Assembly (NCBI GenBank): GCA_029959605.1
Contig: JASCOC010000001.1
Coordinates: 248,001-312,000 of the forward strand
DNA: 64,000 nucleotides
DNA from: Lysobacteraceae bacterium PS02340
GTDB taxonomy: Bacteria; Pseudomonadota; Gammaproteobacteria; Xanthomonadales; Xanthomonadaceae
Reading direction: 5' to 3'
Position 1 is the first letter of the stretch, and each line of letters opens with the position of its first letter. Below are positions 39,679 to 49,471 of the stretch, in pieces. The position numbers were made by a program, and so were the translations under genes. The notes below the pieces were generated by a model. It saw only the letters and a list, made by a program, of their open reading frames with translations, was not told the origin of the DNA and did no database searches.

Positions 39679-40346
39679 CCCTCGCCGTGCACGGCGAGCA
39701 GCGGCATCGGCTCGCCGCAGGCATCGGCGACCTTGCGCCGCAGGCGATAGATCAGCGTGTCGAGGCGATGCGGATCGAAATCGTGGACGTTGTCGGAGAC
39801 CGCGGCGATCAGGCGGTCGCGCGAGACGGTCTCGCCTTCCGCGTCGACCAGGCACTGCAGCATCCGGCGCTCGGATTTGGTCAGCGCCGCGCTGCCGCCG
39901 CCGGGTCCCACGAGACTCCAGCCGTTGTCGGCCAGATGCCAAGCGGTCGTCGCCGTCGGCACTCTGGCCGCGCCGTCGTACAGACGCCGCGCCAGGCTGT
40001 GCAGGGTGGCCGCCAGCAGATCGATCTCCACCGGCTTGGACAGATAGGCGTCGGCGCCTTCGTTGAGCCCGCGTACGCGATCGGGCGTCTCGCGGCGCGC
40101 GGTCAGCATCACGATGCCCATGTGCGGATACCGCGCACGCAGACTGCGCGCGACGTCGTAGCCGCTGGCGTCGGGCAGGCCGACATCGAGCACTACGATG
40201 TCGGGTACCTCGCGGACGAGCAGGGTTTCCAGCTCCGCCGCGCTCGCCATCCCGTCGACGGAAAACCCGAAGTCGGCGAGGCGCGGCAGCAGCACGCGCT
40301 CGCGCAGCATGTCGTCGTCTTCGAGGAGCGCAATCTTCAGCGTCAT
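39654..40346 (-). CDS. OmpR-type response regulator
   Basis: A 230-residue regulator: receiver domain (about 4-118) with acidic pocket EDDD (9-12), phospho-acceptor Asp54 (VVLDVGLPDASG) and Lys104 (YLSKPVE), then a winged-helix DNA-binding domain (about 140-228) with LTKSERRMLQCLVDAEGETV and RLDTLIYRLRRKVA. Convergent with the histidine kinase: their 3' ends overlap by 25 bp, so transcription of one reads antisense into the other. Target genes unknown; the adhesin or the phosphatase are nearby candidates. Confidence 0.9.
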   Translation of the reverse strand: MTLKIALLEDDDMLRERVLLPRLADFGFSVDGMASAAELETLLVREVPDIVVLDVGLPDASGYDVARSLRARYPHMGIVMLTARRETPDRVRGLNEGADAYLSKPVEIDLLAATLHSLARRLYDGAARVPTATTAWHLADNGWSLVGPGGGSAALTKSERRMLQCLVDAEGETVSRDRLIAAVSDNVHDFDPHRLDTLIYRLRRKVADACGEPMPLLAVHGEGYVLTSMG

Positions 40347-40509
40347 CACCGGAATCCTGGACTCCGGCATACGTCGGGGGATCGCATCGCCGGAGCCCCC
40401 TGATGTTAGCGCGTCGCCGCACGCGCAGGGCCGAGACGCGCGTCTGCCGCGAACGTGCAATGCAGGCCGGGCATAATTGCGCGGCGTTTTTTCCGGAATC
40501 CCCTGCCCC

Positions 40510-42210
40510 ATGCGCTTTCTGACCGCAGGCCTCGCCTGCTCGCTGACCCTGCTCTGCGCCGCGTGCGCGTCCTCCGGCACCTCCACCGCCGGCCATGTCC
40601 GACCCATCGATGTGTCGCCGGCCGCGTCCCGCGCCGACGAGACCGCGCAATGGTGGTACCGCAGCGGCGCCGCGCGCGCGGCGGGCAACGGGGCGATGGG
40701 CGGCCACGCGAAGAACGTCATCGTGTTCCTGGGCGATGGCATGAGCCTGACCACCGTGGCCGCGGCGCGCATTCTCGAAGGCCAGCGCCTGGGTGGCAGC
40801 GGCGAGGAGCACGCGCTGAGCTGGGAGCAGTTCCCGGCCACCGCGTTGTCCAAGACCTACAACACCGACTCGCAGACCCCCGATTCGGCCGGCACGATGA
40901 CCGCGGTCGCGACCGGCGTGAAGTCGCACATGGGCGCGATCGGCGTGTCGTCGGGCAGGCGCTTCGATTGCGAGGACAGCCGCCAGCGCCACGTGCAGTC
41001 CTGGCTGCGCCTGGCCAGCGACGCCGGTCTCGACACCGGCATCGTCACCACCGCGCGTCTGACCCACGCGACCCCGGCGGCGACCTACGCCCACGTGCCG
41101 GACCGCAACTGGGAGAACGACGTCGACGTGCCGGACGAGGCGCGCGCGCAGGGCTGCCGCGACATCGCCCAGCAGATCCTCGATTTCGCACCCGGTCGTG
41201 GGCCGAAGGTGCTGATGGGCGGCGGCCGCGGCAACTTCTTGCCCGCGGGCGAGCGCGATCCGGAATACGACGACAAGGTCGGCCAGCGCCTCGACGGCCG
41301 CGACCTCACCGCCGAATGGCGCGCGGCGAATCCCAGCGGCGCCGTCGTCTGGAACACCGCGCAGCTGCGCGCGGCACGGGATGCCGACGCAGTGTTCGGC
41401 CTGTTCGAACCCGACCACATGCAGTACGAGCACGACCGCAACCGCGGCGAAGACGGCGAGCCGGATCTCGCCGAGATGACCCGCTTCGCGATCGAGCGGC
41501 TGGCACGCGACGGCAAGGGCTACGTGCTGCTGGTCGAGGGCGGGCGCATCGACCACGCCAACCACGAGGGCAACGCTTACCGCGCGCTCGACGAGACCGT
41601 CGCGATGTCGCGCGCGGTGCAGGCCGCGGCCGAGGCGACATCGGCCGACGACACGCTGATCCTCGTCACCGCCGACCATTCGCACACGTTGAACTTCGTC
41701 GGCTATCCGACCCGCGGCAACCCGATCCTCGGCAAGGTGCGCGGCCGGGTCAGCGAGGACGACGATCCGAACGCCTATGCGCTCGATGCGACCGGCCTGC
41801 CCTACACCACGCTGGTCTATGCCAACGGTCCGGGCTACACCGGCGCCAGCAACCAGCAGCCGGCCGGCCCGAAGGTCCACTTCCACAAGCCCAGCAGCTT
41901 CGAGCCCTCCGACGGCCGCCCGGACCTGCGCGAGGTCGATACCGAGCATCCGGATTTCATGCAGGAGGCGCTGGTGCCGATGCGCAGCGAGTCGCACGGC
42001 GGCGACGACGTCGGCATCTGGGCGCGCGGCCCGGGCAGCGACGCGGTGCGCGGCACCGTCGAGCAGAACGTCATCTACCACCTGATCGTGCAGGCCACGC
42101 CCGCGCTGCGCGCGCAGCTGTGCGCGACCGGCCACTGCAATGCCGACGGCGTGCCGGTGGACCTGCCGGTGATGACGCCGGTGGACGCGCCGCTGCGCGC
42201 GGCCGACTGA
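40510..42210 (+). CDS. Alkaline phosphatase (PhoA superfamily)
   Basis: A 566-residue exported phosphatase. The N-terminus (FLTAGLACSLTLLCAACASS) could be a lipoprotein signal, though Cys at the -3 position is unusual. Catalytic and metal residues are visible: GDGM (Asp76), DSAGT (Ser126), THATPAA, VEGGRIDHANH, TADHSH and ESHGGDDVG. All three metal-site groups appear present, so it should be active. CATAAT at 40472-40477 is a possible -10 element. No Pho box was recognised by eye. Confidence 0.92.
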   Translation: MRFLTAGLACSLTLLCAACASSGTSTAGHVRPIDVSPAASRADETAQWWYRSGAARAAGNGAMGGHAKNVIVFLGDGMSLTTVAAARILEGQRLGGSGEEHALSWEQFPATALSKTYNTDSQTPDSAGTMTAVATGVKSHMGAIGVSSGRRFDCEDSRQRHVQSWLRLASDAGLDTGIVTTARLTHATPAATYAHVPDRNWENDVDVPDEARAQGCRDIAQQILDFAPGRGPKVLMGGGRGNFLPAGERDPEYDDKVGQRLDGRDLTAEWRAANPSGAVVWNTAQLRAARDADAVFGLFEPDHMQYEHDRNRGEDGEPDLAEMTRFAIERLARDGKGYVLLVEGGRIDHANHEGNAYRALDETVAMSRAVQAAAEATSADDTLILVTADHSHTLNFVGYPTRGNPILGKVRGRVSEDDDPNAYALDATGLPYTTLVYANGPGYTGASNQQPAGPKVHFHKPSSFEPSDGRPDLREVDTEHPDFMQEALVPMRSESHGGDDVGIWARGPGSDAVRGTVEQNVIYHLIVQATPALRAQLCATGHCNADGVPVDLPVMTPVDAPLRAAD

Positions 42211-42362
42211 AGCCGGTTCCAGTGCTCCGTACGCGATCGGCCCGCCCGATCGCGTACGCAGCGTTCCACGCACGGCGTCCCACCTCGCCCGAAAGTACGA
42301 CGCGGCCCGCAACATCGACGGGCTAAGCTGGCCGCATCCCCATTAGAAGCGGAGCGGCACCC

Positions 42363-43148
42363 ATGAATCGACTCGACGGCAAGGTCTGCGTGGTCACCGG
42401 CGCAGCCAGCGGCATCGGCAAGCGCATCGCCGAGGTCTACGCCCAGGCGGGCGGCAAGGTCGTCATCGCCGATCTCAAGCTCGAGGCGGCCGAAGCCACC
42501 GCGACCGAAATCCGCGACGCCGGCGGTGACGCGCTGGCCGTGGCGATGGACGTCACCGACGAGGCGCAGGTGGTCGACGGCATCGCCAAGGCCGTCGCGC
42601 ACTACGGCCAGGTCGACGTGCTGGTCTCGAACGCCGGCATCCAGATCGTCAACAAGGTCACCGACTTCAGCTACGCCGACTGGAAGAAGATGCTCGCCAT
42701 CCACCTCGACGGCGCGTTCCTGACCACGCGCGAATGCCTGCGCGACATGGAAACGCGCAAGACCGGCGGCGCGATCATCTACATGGGCTCGGTGCACTCG
42801 CATACCGCGTCCAAGCTCAAGGCGCCCTACGTCACCGCCAAGCACGGCCTGCTGGGCCTGGCCCGCACGGTCGCCAAGGAAGCCGCGGCCTACGGCGTGC
42901 GCGCCAACGTGATCTGCCCGGGCTTCGTGCGCACGCCGCTGGTCGACAAGCAGATTCCCGAGCAGGCGAAGGAGCTCGGCATCAGCGAGGACGAGGTGAT
43001 CCAGAACGTGATGCTCAAGGACACGGTAGACGGCGAGTTCACGACCGTCGACGACGTCGCCAATGTCGCGCTGACGCTCGCCGCGTTCGAGACCAACGCC
43101 CTGACCGGCCAGAGCCTCGTCGTGAGCCACGGCTGGTACATGCAGTGA
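42363..43148 (+). CDS. bdhA: D-beta-hydroxybutyrate dehydrogenase
   Basis: A 261-residue short-chain dehydrogenase that interconverts 3-hydroxybutyrate and acetoacetate with NAD+. Rossmann motif [19 protein letters not shown] motif (VSNAGIQIV), and the catalytic segment [20 protein letters not shown] with Ser, Tyr and Lys. The [18 protein letters not shown] form is typical of HBDH. TAAGCT at 42324 and AGCGGAG before the ATG are plausible expression signals. Last 4 bp overlap the patatin gene (GTGA). Fits PHB use with phaZ 2.5 kb downstream. Confidence 0.93.
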   Translation: MNRLDGKVCVVTGAASGIGKRIAEVYAQAGGKVVIADLKLEAAEATATEIRDAGGDALAVAMDVTDEAQVVDGIAKAVAHYGQVDVLVSNAGIQIVNKVTDFSYADWKKMLAIHLDGAFLTTRECLRDMETRKTGGAIIYMGSVHSHTASKLKAPYVTAKHGLLGLARTVAKEAAAYGVRANVICPGFVRTPLVDKQIPEQAKELGISEDEVIQNVMLKDTVDGEFTTVDDVANVALTLAAFETNALTGQSLVVSHGWYMQ

Positions 43149-44326
43149 GCGAGGCCGCGGTCCGCCGGCACGTCGCGCGCTATCCCACCGTCGCCCTGGT
43201 GCTGCAGGGCGGCGGCGCGCTCGGCGCCTACCAGTGCGGCGTCTACGAACGCCTGCACGACGCCGGCATCGCGCCGAACTGGTTCGCCGGCATCTCGATC
43301 GGCGCGATCAACGCCGCGATCCTCGCCGGCAACGCGCCGCAAGACCGCATCGCGCAATTGCAGGCCTTCTGGCACACGATCACCGAGCCGGCCGGCCCGA
43401 TGTCGCTGCCGGCGCTGGCGATCCGCACCGCGATCGCCGGCTTGCCCGAGGACCCGATGCTGTTGTCGTGGGCGCGCGGCATGAGCGCGATGGGCGCGCT
43501 GCTGCAGGGCCAACGCGGCTTCTTCGAAGCGCGACCGATCTCGCCGCTGCTGCTGCCCGGCGACGGCAGCGATGCGGCGACGAGTTTCTACGACACCTCG
43601 CCGCTGCGCGAAACGCTGCTGCGCTTCGTCGATTTCGACCGCATCAACCGCGACCGTGGCGTGCGCCTCACCGTCGGCGCGACCAGTGTGACCCGCGGCA
43701 ACTTCCGCTACTTCGACAGTGCGCTCGAGCCCATCCGCGTGGAGCACATCCTCGCCTCGGGCGCGCTGCCACCGGCGTTTCCCGCAGTGGAGATCGACGG
43801 CGAGCCGTACTGGGACGGCGGCATCGTCTCCAATACGCCGCTGGAGTACATCCTCGACTGCCGACCGCACGAGGACACGCTCGCGTTCCAAGTCGATCTG
43901 TGGAGCGCACGCGGCGTGGCGCCGGCATCGATGCTCGACGTGCTCGAGCGCATGAAGGACATCCGCTTCTCCAGCCGCACGCGCCACGGCACGCGCATGG
44001 TCGAGATGGCGCAGACCTTGCGCACGTCGCTGAAGGAACTGATCGAGCATCTGCCGGGCCGCGCGCTGCCGGCGCATCTCGAAGAGGCACTGTCGCCGTA
44101 TCTCGATGACCGCGTGTTCAACGTGATCCACCTGATCTACCAGACCAAGCCGCACGAGCAGCAGAACAAGGATTACGCCTTCGGCCACATTCCGCTGCGC
44201 GAACACTGGGACAGCGGCCGTCGCGACATGGATCGCACGCTGGCGCATCCGCACTGGTTCGATCTGCCGGATCGCGCGAAGGGCGTGGCGACGCACGATA
44301 TCCATCGGACGCGTGCGGGCGACTGA
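43145..44326 (+). CDS. Patatin-like phospholipase (DUF3734 type)
   Basis: A 393-residue patatin-domain hydrolase. Oxyanion loop [15 protein letters not shown], nucleophile elbow GISIGA (Ser) and the catalytic Asp in [13 protein letters not shown]. The C-terminal third, with [22 protein letters not shown], matches the DUF3734 extension common in PHB-producing bacteria. It starts with GTG 43145 overlapping the bdhA stop, so translation is coupled and the protein probably acts in PHB metabolism, perhaps at the granule surface. Cytoplasmic, no signal peptide. Confidence 0.88.
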   Translation: MSEAAVRRHVARYPTVALVLQGGGALGAYQCGVYERLHDAGIAPNWFAGISIGAINAAILAGNAPQDRIAQLQAFWHTITEPAGPMSLPALAIRTAIAGLPEDPMLLSWARGMSAMGALLQGQRGFFEARPISPLLLPGDGSDAATSFYDTSPLRETLLRFVDFDRINRDRGVRLTVGATSVTRGNFRYFDSALEPIRVEHILASGALPPAFPAVEIDGEPYWDGGIVSNTPLEYILDCRPHEDTLAFQVDLWSARGVAPASMLDVLERMKDIRFSSRTRHGTRMVEMAQTLRTSLKELIEHLPGRALPAHLEEALSPYLDDRVFNVIHLIYQTKPHEQQNKDYAFGHIPLREHWDSGRRDMDRTLAHPHWFDLPDRAKGVATHDIHRTRAGD

Positions 44327-44378
44327 GTGGATGCGGCTGTCACCGGGTCGATGTGAAGGCCCGGCATCGATGCGGCAC

Positions 44379-44837
44379 TCAGAACGGCTTCGCGAGCACC
44401 AGCCACACCACGCCGACCAGCAATAGCACCGGGATCTCGTTGAACCAACGGAGCGCCTTCGTCGACGGCAGCGCGCGGCCCGCGTCGACGCCCTTGAGCC
44501 AGCGTCCGGCGACGACGAAGTGCAAGATCAGCAGCACCACGAGGCCCAGCTTGGCGCGCAGCCAGCCGGCGCCGCCGCCCATCGGGGCCATCGTCGGGAA
44601 ATCGGTGATGAAGGTGTAGCCCATCCACAACACGAGACCCAGAAAGAGCGCGAGGCCCAGCATCACGTGGCCGAAGCGGTACAGGCGACGGCCCATCAGC
44701 ACGAGGCGTGCGCGCACGTCGACGGTATCGCCGGCCTCGACGAGGTTGATCAGGATGCGCGGCAGATAGAACGCGGCGGCGATCCACGCCATCACGAACA
44801 CGAGATGGAAGGTCTTGACCCACAGATAGGCTTGCAT
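44379..44837 (-). CDS. HemJ/CopD-like membrane protein
   Basis: A 152-residue protein with four membrane helices. The N-terminal WVKTFHLVFVMAWIAAAFYL and the later GRRLYRFG, WLRAKLGLVVLLILHFVVAGR and RWFNEIPVLLLVGVVWLVLAKP match the UPF0093/HemJ family, whose members convert protoporphyrinogen IX to protoporphyrin IX; the conserved His and Lys are present. It may alternatively be a CopD-like protein. Convergent with the patatin gene and divergent from the methyltransferase. Confidence 0.82.
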   Translation of the reverse strand: MQAYLWVKTFHLVFVMAWIAAAFYLPRILINLVEAGDTVDVRARLVLMGRRLYRFGHVMLGLALFLGLVLWMGYTFITDFPTMAPMGGGAGWLRAKLGLVVLLILHFVVAGRWLKGVDAGRALPSTKALRWFNEIPVLLLVGVVWLVLAKPF

Positions 44838-44975
44838 CGCGCTGGCTCCCTCGGCTGACGGGCAAGGATCGCACGCCCGCAGGTGCGGTTCGCATCACAG
44901 GGGTGTGCTGCGACGCTGTGTCGCAGTCGCCACCAGCGCCTAGAATGCGCGTCCCCGCCCCCGTCCGGCCTTTCG

Positions 44976-45566
44976 ATGTCCAAGCAATACGACCGCGCCT
45001 ATTTCGACCGCTGGTATCGCGCTGGTGACATCGGCGGCCCCGCGCGGCTCGCACGCAAGGTCGCACTCGCGGTCGCGACGGCCGAGTATCACTTGGAGCG
45101 CCCGCTGCGCACCGTACTCGACATCGGTGCCGGCGAAGGGGCGTGGCGCGCGCCGCTGCTCAAGCTGCGGCCGAAGGCGCAGTACCTCGGCTTCGATGCC
45201 AGCGTGTACGCGGTGTCGCGTTTCGGTCGTGCGCGCAATCTGCATCACGCGCGCTTCGCCGATTTCGAGATGCTGCGGCCGTGTCCGCCGGTCGATCTGC
45301 TGATCTGCAGCGATGTGCTGCATTACCTCGACACCCGCGAACTCGACCGTGGCCTGCCCGGCCTTGCCGAGCTCACCGGCGGCGTCGCGTTCCTCGAATG
45401 CTTCGCCCGCGAAGACGGCGCCGAAGGCGACGACGACGGTTTCAAGCAGCGCCCCGCCCGCTTCTACCGGGAACGTTTCGCCGCCGCCGGTTTCCGCGCA
45501 CTGGGCTCGCACTGCTGGCTGTCGCCGCAGCTGGCCGATGCCGCCACGGTGCTCGAAACCGCCTGA
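44976..45566 (+). CDS. Class I SAM-dependent methyltransferase
   Basis: A 196-residue protein with a Rossmann methyltransferase fold: motif I VLDIGAGEGAWRAPLL, motif II YLGFDASVYAV, motif IV DLLICSDVLHYLD. The N-terminus KQYDRAYFDRWYRAG is typical of a group of uncharacterised methyltransferases. A TAGAAT element at 44941-44946 is a good -10 candidate. Substrate unknown. Confidence 0.87.
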   Translation: MSKQYDRAYFDRWYRAGDIGGPARLARKVALAVATAEYHLERPLRTVLDIGAGEGAWRAPLLKLRPKAQYLGFDASVYAVSRFGRARNLHHARFADFEMLRPCPPVDLLICSDVLHYLDTRELDRGLPGLAELTGGVAFLECFAREDGAEGDDDGFKQRPARFYRERFAAAGFRALGSHCWLSPQLADAATVLETA

Positions 45567-45661
45567 TCCTGCGCCCGCGCGTCACCTGAATCCTGCTCGC
45601 AGCCCGCCGGCCGTTCACGGCCGATGCGTTATGCTGCGTCGCAGCAACACCACTGACCGGA

Positions 45662-47002
45662 ATGCCGATGCTGTTCTACCAACTGCACGAAATGGGCCGC
45701 GCCTGGATGAAGCCGTGGACGCTGCTGGCCGACGCGAACGCGAAGGCGTTCGGCGCCGACAGCACCTGGCTGTCCAACCTGCCCGGCGCCGAGCAGCTCT
45801 CCGCGGCCAACGAGTTGCTGTACCGCATCGGCAAGGACTACGAGAAGCCGGCCTTCGGTATCCACGCCGTCGAGAACGACGACAACGACCGCACCTATCC
45901 GGTCGTACAGCTCGACGCGCTGGTGAAGCCGTTCTGCAAGCTGCTGCGCTTCAAGCGCTACACCGATGATCCGGCGCATCTGGAGGTCATCAAGGCGCAG
46001 CCGACGGTGCTCGTCGTCGCGCCGCTGTCGGGCCACCATTCGACGCTGCTGCGCGACACCGTGCGCACGCTGCTGCGCGACCACAAGGTCTACGTCACCG
46101 ACTGGATCGATGCGCGCATGGTGCCGGCCGACGCCGGTGCGTTCTCGCTCGACGACTACATCGCCTACATCGAGGACTTCATCCGCCACATCGGCGCCGA
46201 AGACCTGCACGTGGTCAGCGTCTGCCAGCCGACCGTGCCGGTGCTCGCCGCCGTCGCGCTGATGGCCGGTCGCGGCGAAGCCACGCCGCGTTCGCTGGTG
46301 ATGATGGGCGGGCCGATCGACACCCGCCAGTCACCGACCGCGGTCAACAACCTGGCGACCGAAAAGCCGCTCGCCTGGTTCGAACAGAACGTGATCCATC
46401 CGGTGCCGATGAACTATCCCGGTCGTGGTCGTCAGGTGTATCCGGGCTTCCTGCAGCACATGGGGTTCATGGCGATGAACCCCGAGCGCCATCTCGAATC
46501 GCACTGGGATTTCTATCGCGATCTGGTCAAGGGCGACGACGACGACGCGCAGTCTCACCGCCGCTTCTACGACGAATACAACGCCGTGCTCGACATGCCG
46601 GCCGAGTACTACCTCGACACGATCCGCGTCGTGTTCCAGCAGCATCTGCTGCCGCGCGGCAAGTGGGTCGTGGCCGGCGAGCGCGTGGATCCGTCGAAGA
46701 TCACCGGCACCGCGCTGCTGACGATCGAAGGCGAGCTCGACGACATTTCCGGTGAAGGCCAGACCCGCGCCGCGCACACGCTGTGTACCGGTGTGTCGGA
46801 AGCTGATCGCGCACATCTGACCGTCGAGGGCGCCGGCCACTACGGCATCTTCAGCGGCCGCCGCTGGCGCACGCAGGTGTATCCGCAGGTGCGCGCCTTC
46901 ATCGCCTCGCATGCGCAGGGCGCGAGCCCGGCGCAGGCGAAGCCCGCAGCGAAGACCGCACGCAAGAAGGCTGCGAAGCGGACGACGAAGAAGACGACCT
47001 GA
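45662..47002 (+). CDS. phaZ: Intracellular polyhydroxybutyrate depolymerase
   Basis: A 446-residue cytoplasmic depolymerase that releases 3-hydroxybutyrate from native PHB granules. The nucleophile segment is VVSVCQPTV (Cys188, in place of Ser), with Asp in GELDDISG and His in GAGHYGIFSG, matching the Cys-Asp-His triad known for Ralstonia PhaZ1. N-terminal FYQLHEMGRAWMKPW is typical. The last 28 residues are a Lys/Ala-rich tail (AKTARKKAAKRTTKKTT) resembling histone H1-like or PhaM-type DNA-binding tails; this may link granules to DNA, by inference. A strong terminator follows. Confidence 0.92.
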   Translation: MPMLFYQLHEMGRAWMKPWTLLADANAKAFGADSTWLSNLPGAEQLSAANELLYRIGKDYEKPAFGIHAVENDDNDRTYPVVQLDALVKPFCKLLRFKRYTDDPAHLEVIKAQPTVLVVAPLSGHHSTLLRDTVRTLLRDHKVYVTDWIDARMVPADAGAFSLDDYIAYIEDFIRHIGAEDLHVVSVCQPTVPVLAAVALMAGRGEATPRSLVMMGGPIDTRQSPTAVNNLATEKPLAWFEQNVIHPVPMNYPGRGRQVYPGFLQHMGFMAMNPERHLESHWDFYRDLVKGDDDDAQSHRRFYDEYNAVLDMPAEYYLDTIRVVFQQHLLPRGKWVVAGERVDPSKITGTALLTIEGELDDISGEGQTRAAHTLCTGVSEADRAHLTVEGAGHYGIFSGRRWRTQVYPQVRAFIASHAQGASPAQAKPAAKTARKKAAKRTTKKTT

Positions 47003-47038
47003 TACCGCGCGCCATGCAGGCGCGGATCACGCAAGCAG

Positions 47039-47072
47039 AAAGGCGCGCCGGTCGACACCGGCGCGCCTTTTT
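47039..47072. terminator. Intrinsic terminator after phaZ
   Basis: AAAGGCGCGCCGGT and ACCGGCGCGCCTTT form a 14-bp stem with loop CGAC, followed by two more T (TTTTT in all) on the plus strand; the A-run on the other side allows partial function for the convergent sensor gene. Confidence 0.9.
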
Positions 47073-47093
47073 CATGGATCACACAAAGGTTGC

Positions 47094-48035
47094 TCAGCTG
47101 TACTGCGCCGTCTTCACCAGCAGGTGCTTGGCGATGCCGCCGTGCATGCGGCCGATGCCGCGGAACAGGTGCAGGCTGGCGAACAGGGTCAGCACGCCGG
47201 TCACCAGCAGCAGCGGCGTCGCGATCAGCGGGAACGACGTCGACAGGCCCGAATCGTTGGACCAGTTCAGGACCGACCAGCCGTAATTGCTGACACCGGC
47301 TGTCGCCATGCCCGTCCACACCAGCAGCGGCGCGGCGATCATGCTCAGCGACAGCGACAGCAGGGTCACGTTGATCGTGAAGTAGACGATGCCCAGCGGC
47401 AGCATCAGCAGCAGGTAGAACAGCGTGCTCCAGGTGCGCACGTCGGTGAACATGTCGCCGATGCGCTGCAGCCAGTTGCGCCCACGCGCCGAATACAGCG
47501 GCCTGCGCGGCATGCGCTCGCCGAGCATCACTTCGACCAGGCGGCCTTCGACCAGCGACAGCAGCCGCACCGACCCGAAGAACAGGATCAGCAGCGGAAT
47601 GCCGATCAGCACGACCACCAGGCTCAGCGACACCGACAGGCCGGTCACCACCCAGGTGAAGTAGAAGATGCCCGTCGCCAGCGACAGCACCATGTAGAAC
47701 ATCGATGCGTAGGTGCGCGGATCGGCGGCAACGCCAAAGAAGCGGCCGACCAGCGACGTGCGCGGCTTCGGCGCCGGCGGTCGCAGCGCGGTCTGCACCT
47801 TGACCTCGGTGTCGCGGTAGATGTCGGCCACCTCGTCCGGCGCGCCGTAGCTCGACGCGACCGAGGCGATGACGTCGGCTTCCGAACGGCCCGGTTGTTC
47901 GGCCAGTTCCGAGCGCAGGTATTCCTCGGCGTCGTAGAGCGCGTCCTGCACGAGTGCGGGATCCGCTCCGGCGAGCGCGACGCGCAGCTGTTCCAGGTAC
48001 TCGGGGATGCTCTGCGGTGGCGTGTGCATGTTCAT
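47094..48035 (-). CDS. Sensor-domain multi-pass membrane protein
   Basis: A 313-residue protein with a short N-terminal soluble helical region (residues 1-85: YLEQLRVALAGADPALVQDA, DUF1700-like) and two repeated halves of membrane helices (about 105-165 and 215-290), each with a YFTWVVTGLSVSLS or YFTINVTLLSLSLS core. This resembles 'putative sensor' membrane proteins co-encoded with PadR regulators. The ATG overlaps the padR stop by 4 bp (ATGA). Role unknown, perhaps sensing envelope state. Confidence 0.75.
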   Translation of the reverse strand: MNMHTPPQSIPEYLEQLRVALAGADPALVQDALYDAEEYLRSELAEQPGRSEADVIASVASSYGAPDEVADIYRDTEVKVQTALRPPAPKPRTSLVGRFFGVAADPRTYASMFYMVLSLATGIFYFTWVVTGLSVSLSLVVVLIGIPLLILFFGSVRLLSLVEGRLVEVMLGERMPRRPLYSARGRNWLQRIGDMFTDVRTWSTLFYLLLMLPLGIVYFTINVTLLSLSLSMIAAPLLVWTGMATAGVSNYGWSVLNWSNDSGLSTSFPLIATPLLLVTGVLTLFASLHLFRGIGRMHGGIAKHLLVKTAQYS

Positions 48036-48406
48036 TCGCGTATCCCCTCCAGGACGGCGTCGACGGAATCCCGTGTGGCCCGCCAGGCGGCGGTCCAGTG
48101 CTGCAGGGTGGTCCGCCCTGCCTCGGTGATGCGGTAGTAACGGCGCGGCGGTCCGGCGACGGACGGTTCCACGTGACTGTCGAGCAGCCCGGCCGCGCTG
48201 AGGTTGCGCAGCACCGGATACAGCGCGCTCTGTTTGCCGCTGAGCACGCCGTCGAGCGATTCGAGACGCTTGGCGATCTGGTAGCCGTACATCGGCTCGG
48301 CCGCACTGCCCAGCACCGCCAGCAATGCCAGCGACACCGTGCCCGCGCTCAGTTCCTTCTGGAACTTGCGCAGCTGCAGCTCGCTGTCATCCGGGGCATC
48401 GGCCAT
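48032..48406 (-). CDS. PadR family transcriptional regulator
   Basis: A 124-residue regulator with a winged helix: SLALLAVLGSAAEPMYGYQIAKRLES then SGKQSALYPVLRNLSAAGLL and PPRRYYRITEAGRTTL, the standard PadR pattern. First gene of a two-gene operon with the sensor-like membrane protein. Probably represses its own operon, as is usual in the family; no operator was identified by eye, although TAGTGCGG and TATAGCGG upstream are AT-richer. Confidence 0.92.
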   Translation of the reverse strand: MADAPDDSELQLRKFQKELSAGTVSLALLAVLGSAAEPMYGYQIAKRLESLDGVLSGKQSALYPVLRNLSAAGLLDSHVEPSVAGPPRRYYRITEAGRTTLQHWTAAWRATRDSVDAVLEGIRE

Positions 48407-48527
48407 GGGCCACCTCCGCTAGGTTGACCCAGATACTAGTGCGGACTTCGCTATAGCGGATGTGCCGGTAGTCACGCAGACCATCGACTCGGCCACAATC
48501 GGGGCCTGTCTTCCGGGGAATCCATCC

Positions 48528-49466
48528 ATGCGCCAGCTGTCGCGTCACGCCTTGTCCGCCACCCTTGCCGCCTGCGTGCTCGCGCTGGCCGGCTGCGCCA
48601 CGTCCGGCGCACCAGCGACCGTCGAGACCCGTTCCACGCAGGAATTGCTGGACGCCTCGACACCCGCGGACTGGCGCACGCCCGATCCGGCCAACCTGCT
48701 GTACATGGACGTCGACGGCGGCCGCGTGGTGATCGAACTGGCGCCGGCGTTCGCGCCCGAACACGTCGCCAACATCCGCACCCTCGCGCGCGGCGGCTTC
48801 TGGAACGGGCTCACGCTCTACCGCTCGCAGGACAACTTCGTCGTGCAGTTCGGCGACGTCACCGAAGAAGGCGCACCCGGCAAGCCGATCGGCAGCGCAC
48901 GCGCGAAGCTGCCGGCCGAGTTCGACCGCGCCTCGGCCGGCCTCGCCTTCCACGCGCTGCCCGATCCCGACGGCTGGGCGGCGCAGGCCGGGTTCGCCGA
49001 CGGCTTCCCGGCCGCGCGCGACGACCGCAAGGGCGCCGGCCGCACGTGGCTCGCGCACTGCTACGGCACGCTGGGCGCGGGCCGCGACATGACGCCCGAT
49101 TCGAGCAACGGCACCGAGCTCTACATCGTCACCGGCCAGTCGCCGCGCCAGCTCGACCGCAACATCACCACCGTCGGCCGCGTGCTGCAGGGCATGGAGC
49201 TGCTGAGCGTGCTGCCGCGCGGCACCGGCCCGCTGGGTTTCTACGAAGACCCGAAACAGCGCACGCCGATCCGCCGCATCCGCCTTGCGTCCGAAGTCCC
49301 CGCGGCCGAGCGCACGCCGCTGCAGGTGCTGCGCACCGACACGCCGCTGTTCGACGCCGTGGTGGAATCGCGCCGCAACCGCCGCGACGACTGGTACGTG
49401 CGCCCGGCCGGGCACATCGACCTGTGCAACATCAGCGTGCCGGTGCGCACGCGGCCCGCAGGCTGA
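48528..49466 (+). CDS. Cyclophilin-type peptidylprolyl isomerase lipoprotein
   Basis: A 312-residue lipoprotein precursor (lipobox LALAGC, Cys23) with a cyclophilin domain (about 55-205): [40 protein letters not shown] and [22 protein letters not shown]. Longer than typical because of an insert between the halves ([17 protein letters not shown]) and an extended C-terminus. Acts as prolyl isomerase in the periplasm or on the outer membrane. Confidence 0.9.
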   Translation: MRQLSRHALSATLAACVLALAGCATSGAPATVETRSTQELLDASTPADWRTPDPANLLYMDVDGGRVVIELAPAFAPEHVANIRTLARGGFWNGLTLYRSQDNFVVQFGDVTEEGAPGKPIGSARAKLPAEFDRASAGLAFHALPDPDGWAAQAGFADGFPAARDDRKGAGRTWLAHCYGTLGAGRDMTPDSSNGTELYIVTGQSPRQLDRNITTVGRVLQGMELLSVLPRGTGPLGFYEDPKQRTPIRRIRLASEVPAAERTPLQVLRTDTPLFDAVVESRRNRRDDWYVRPAGHIDLCNISVPVRTRPAG

Positions 49467-49471
49467 CCGCG

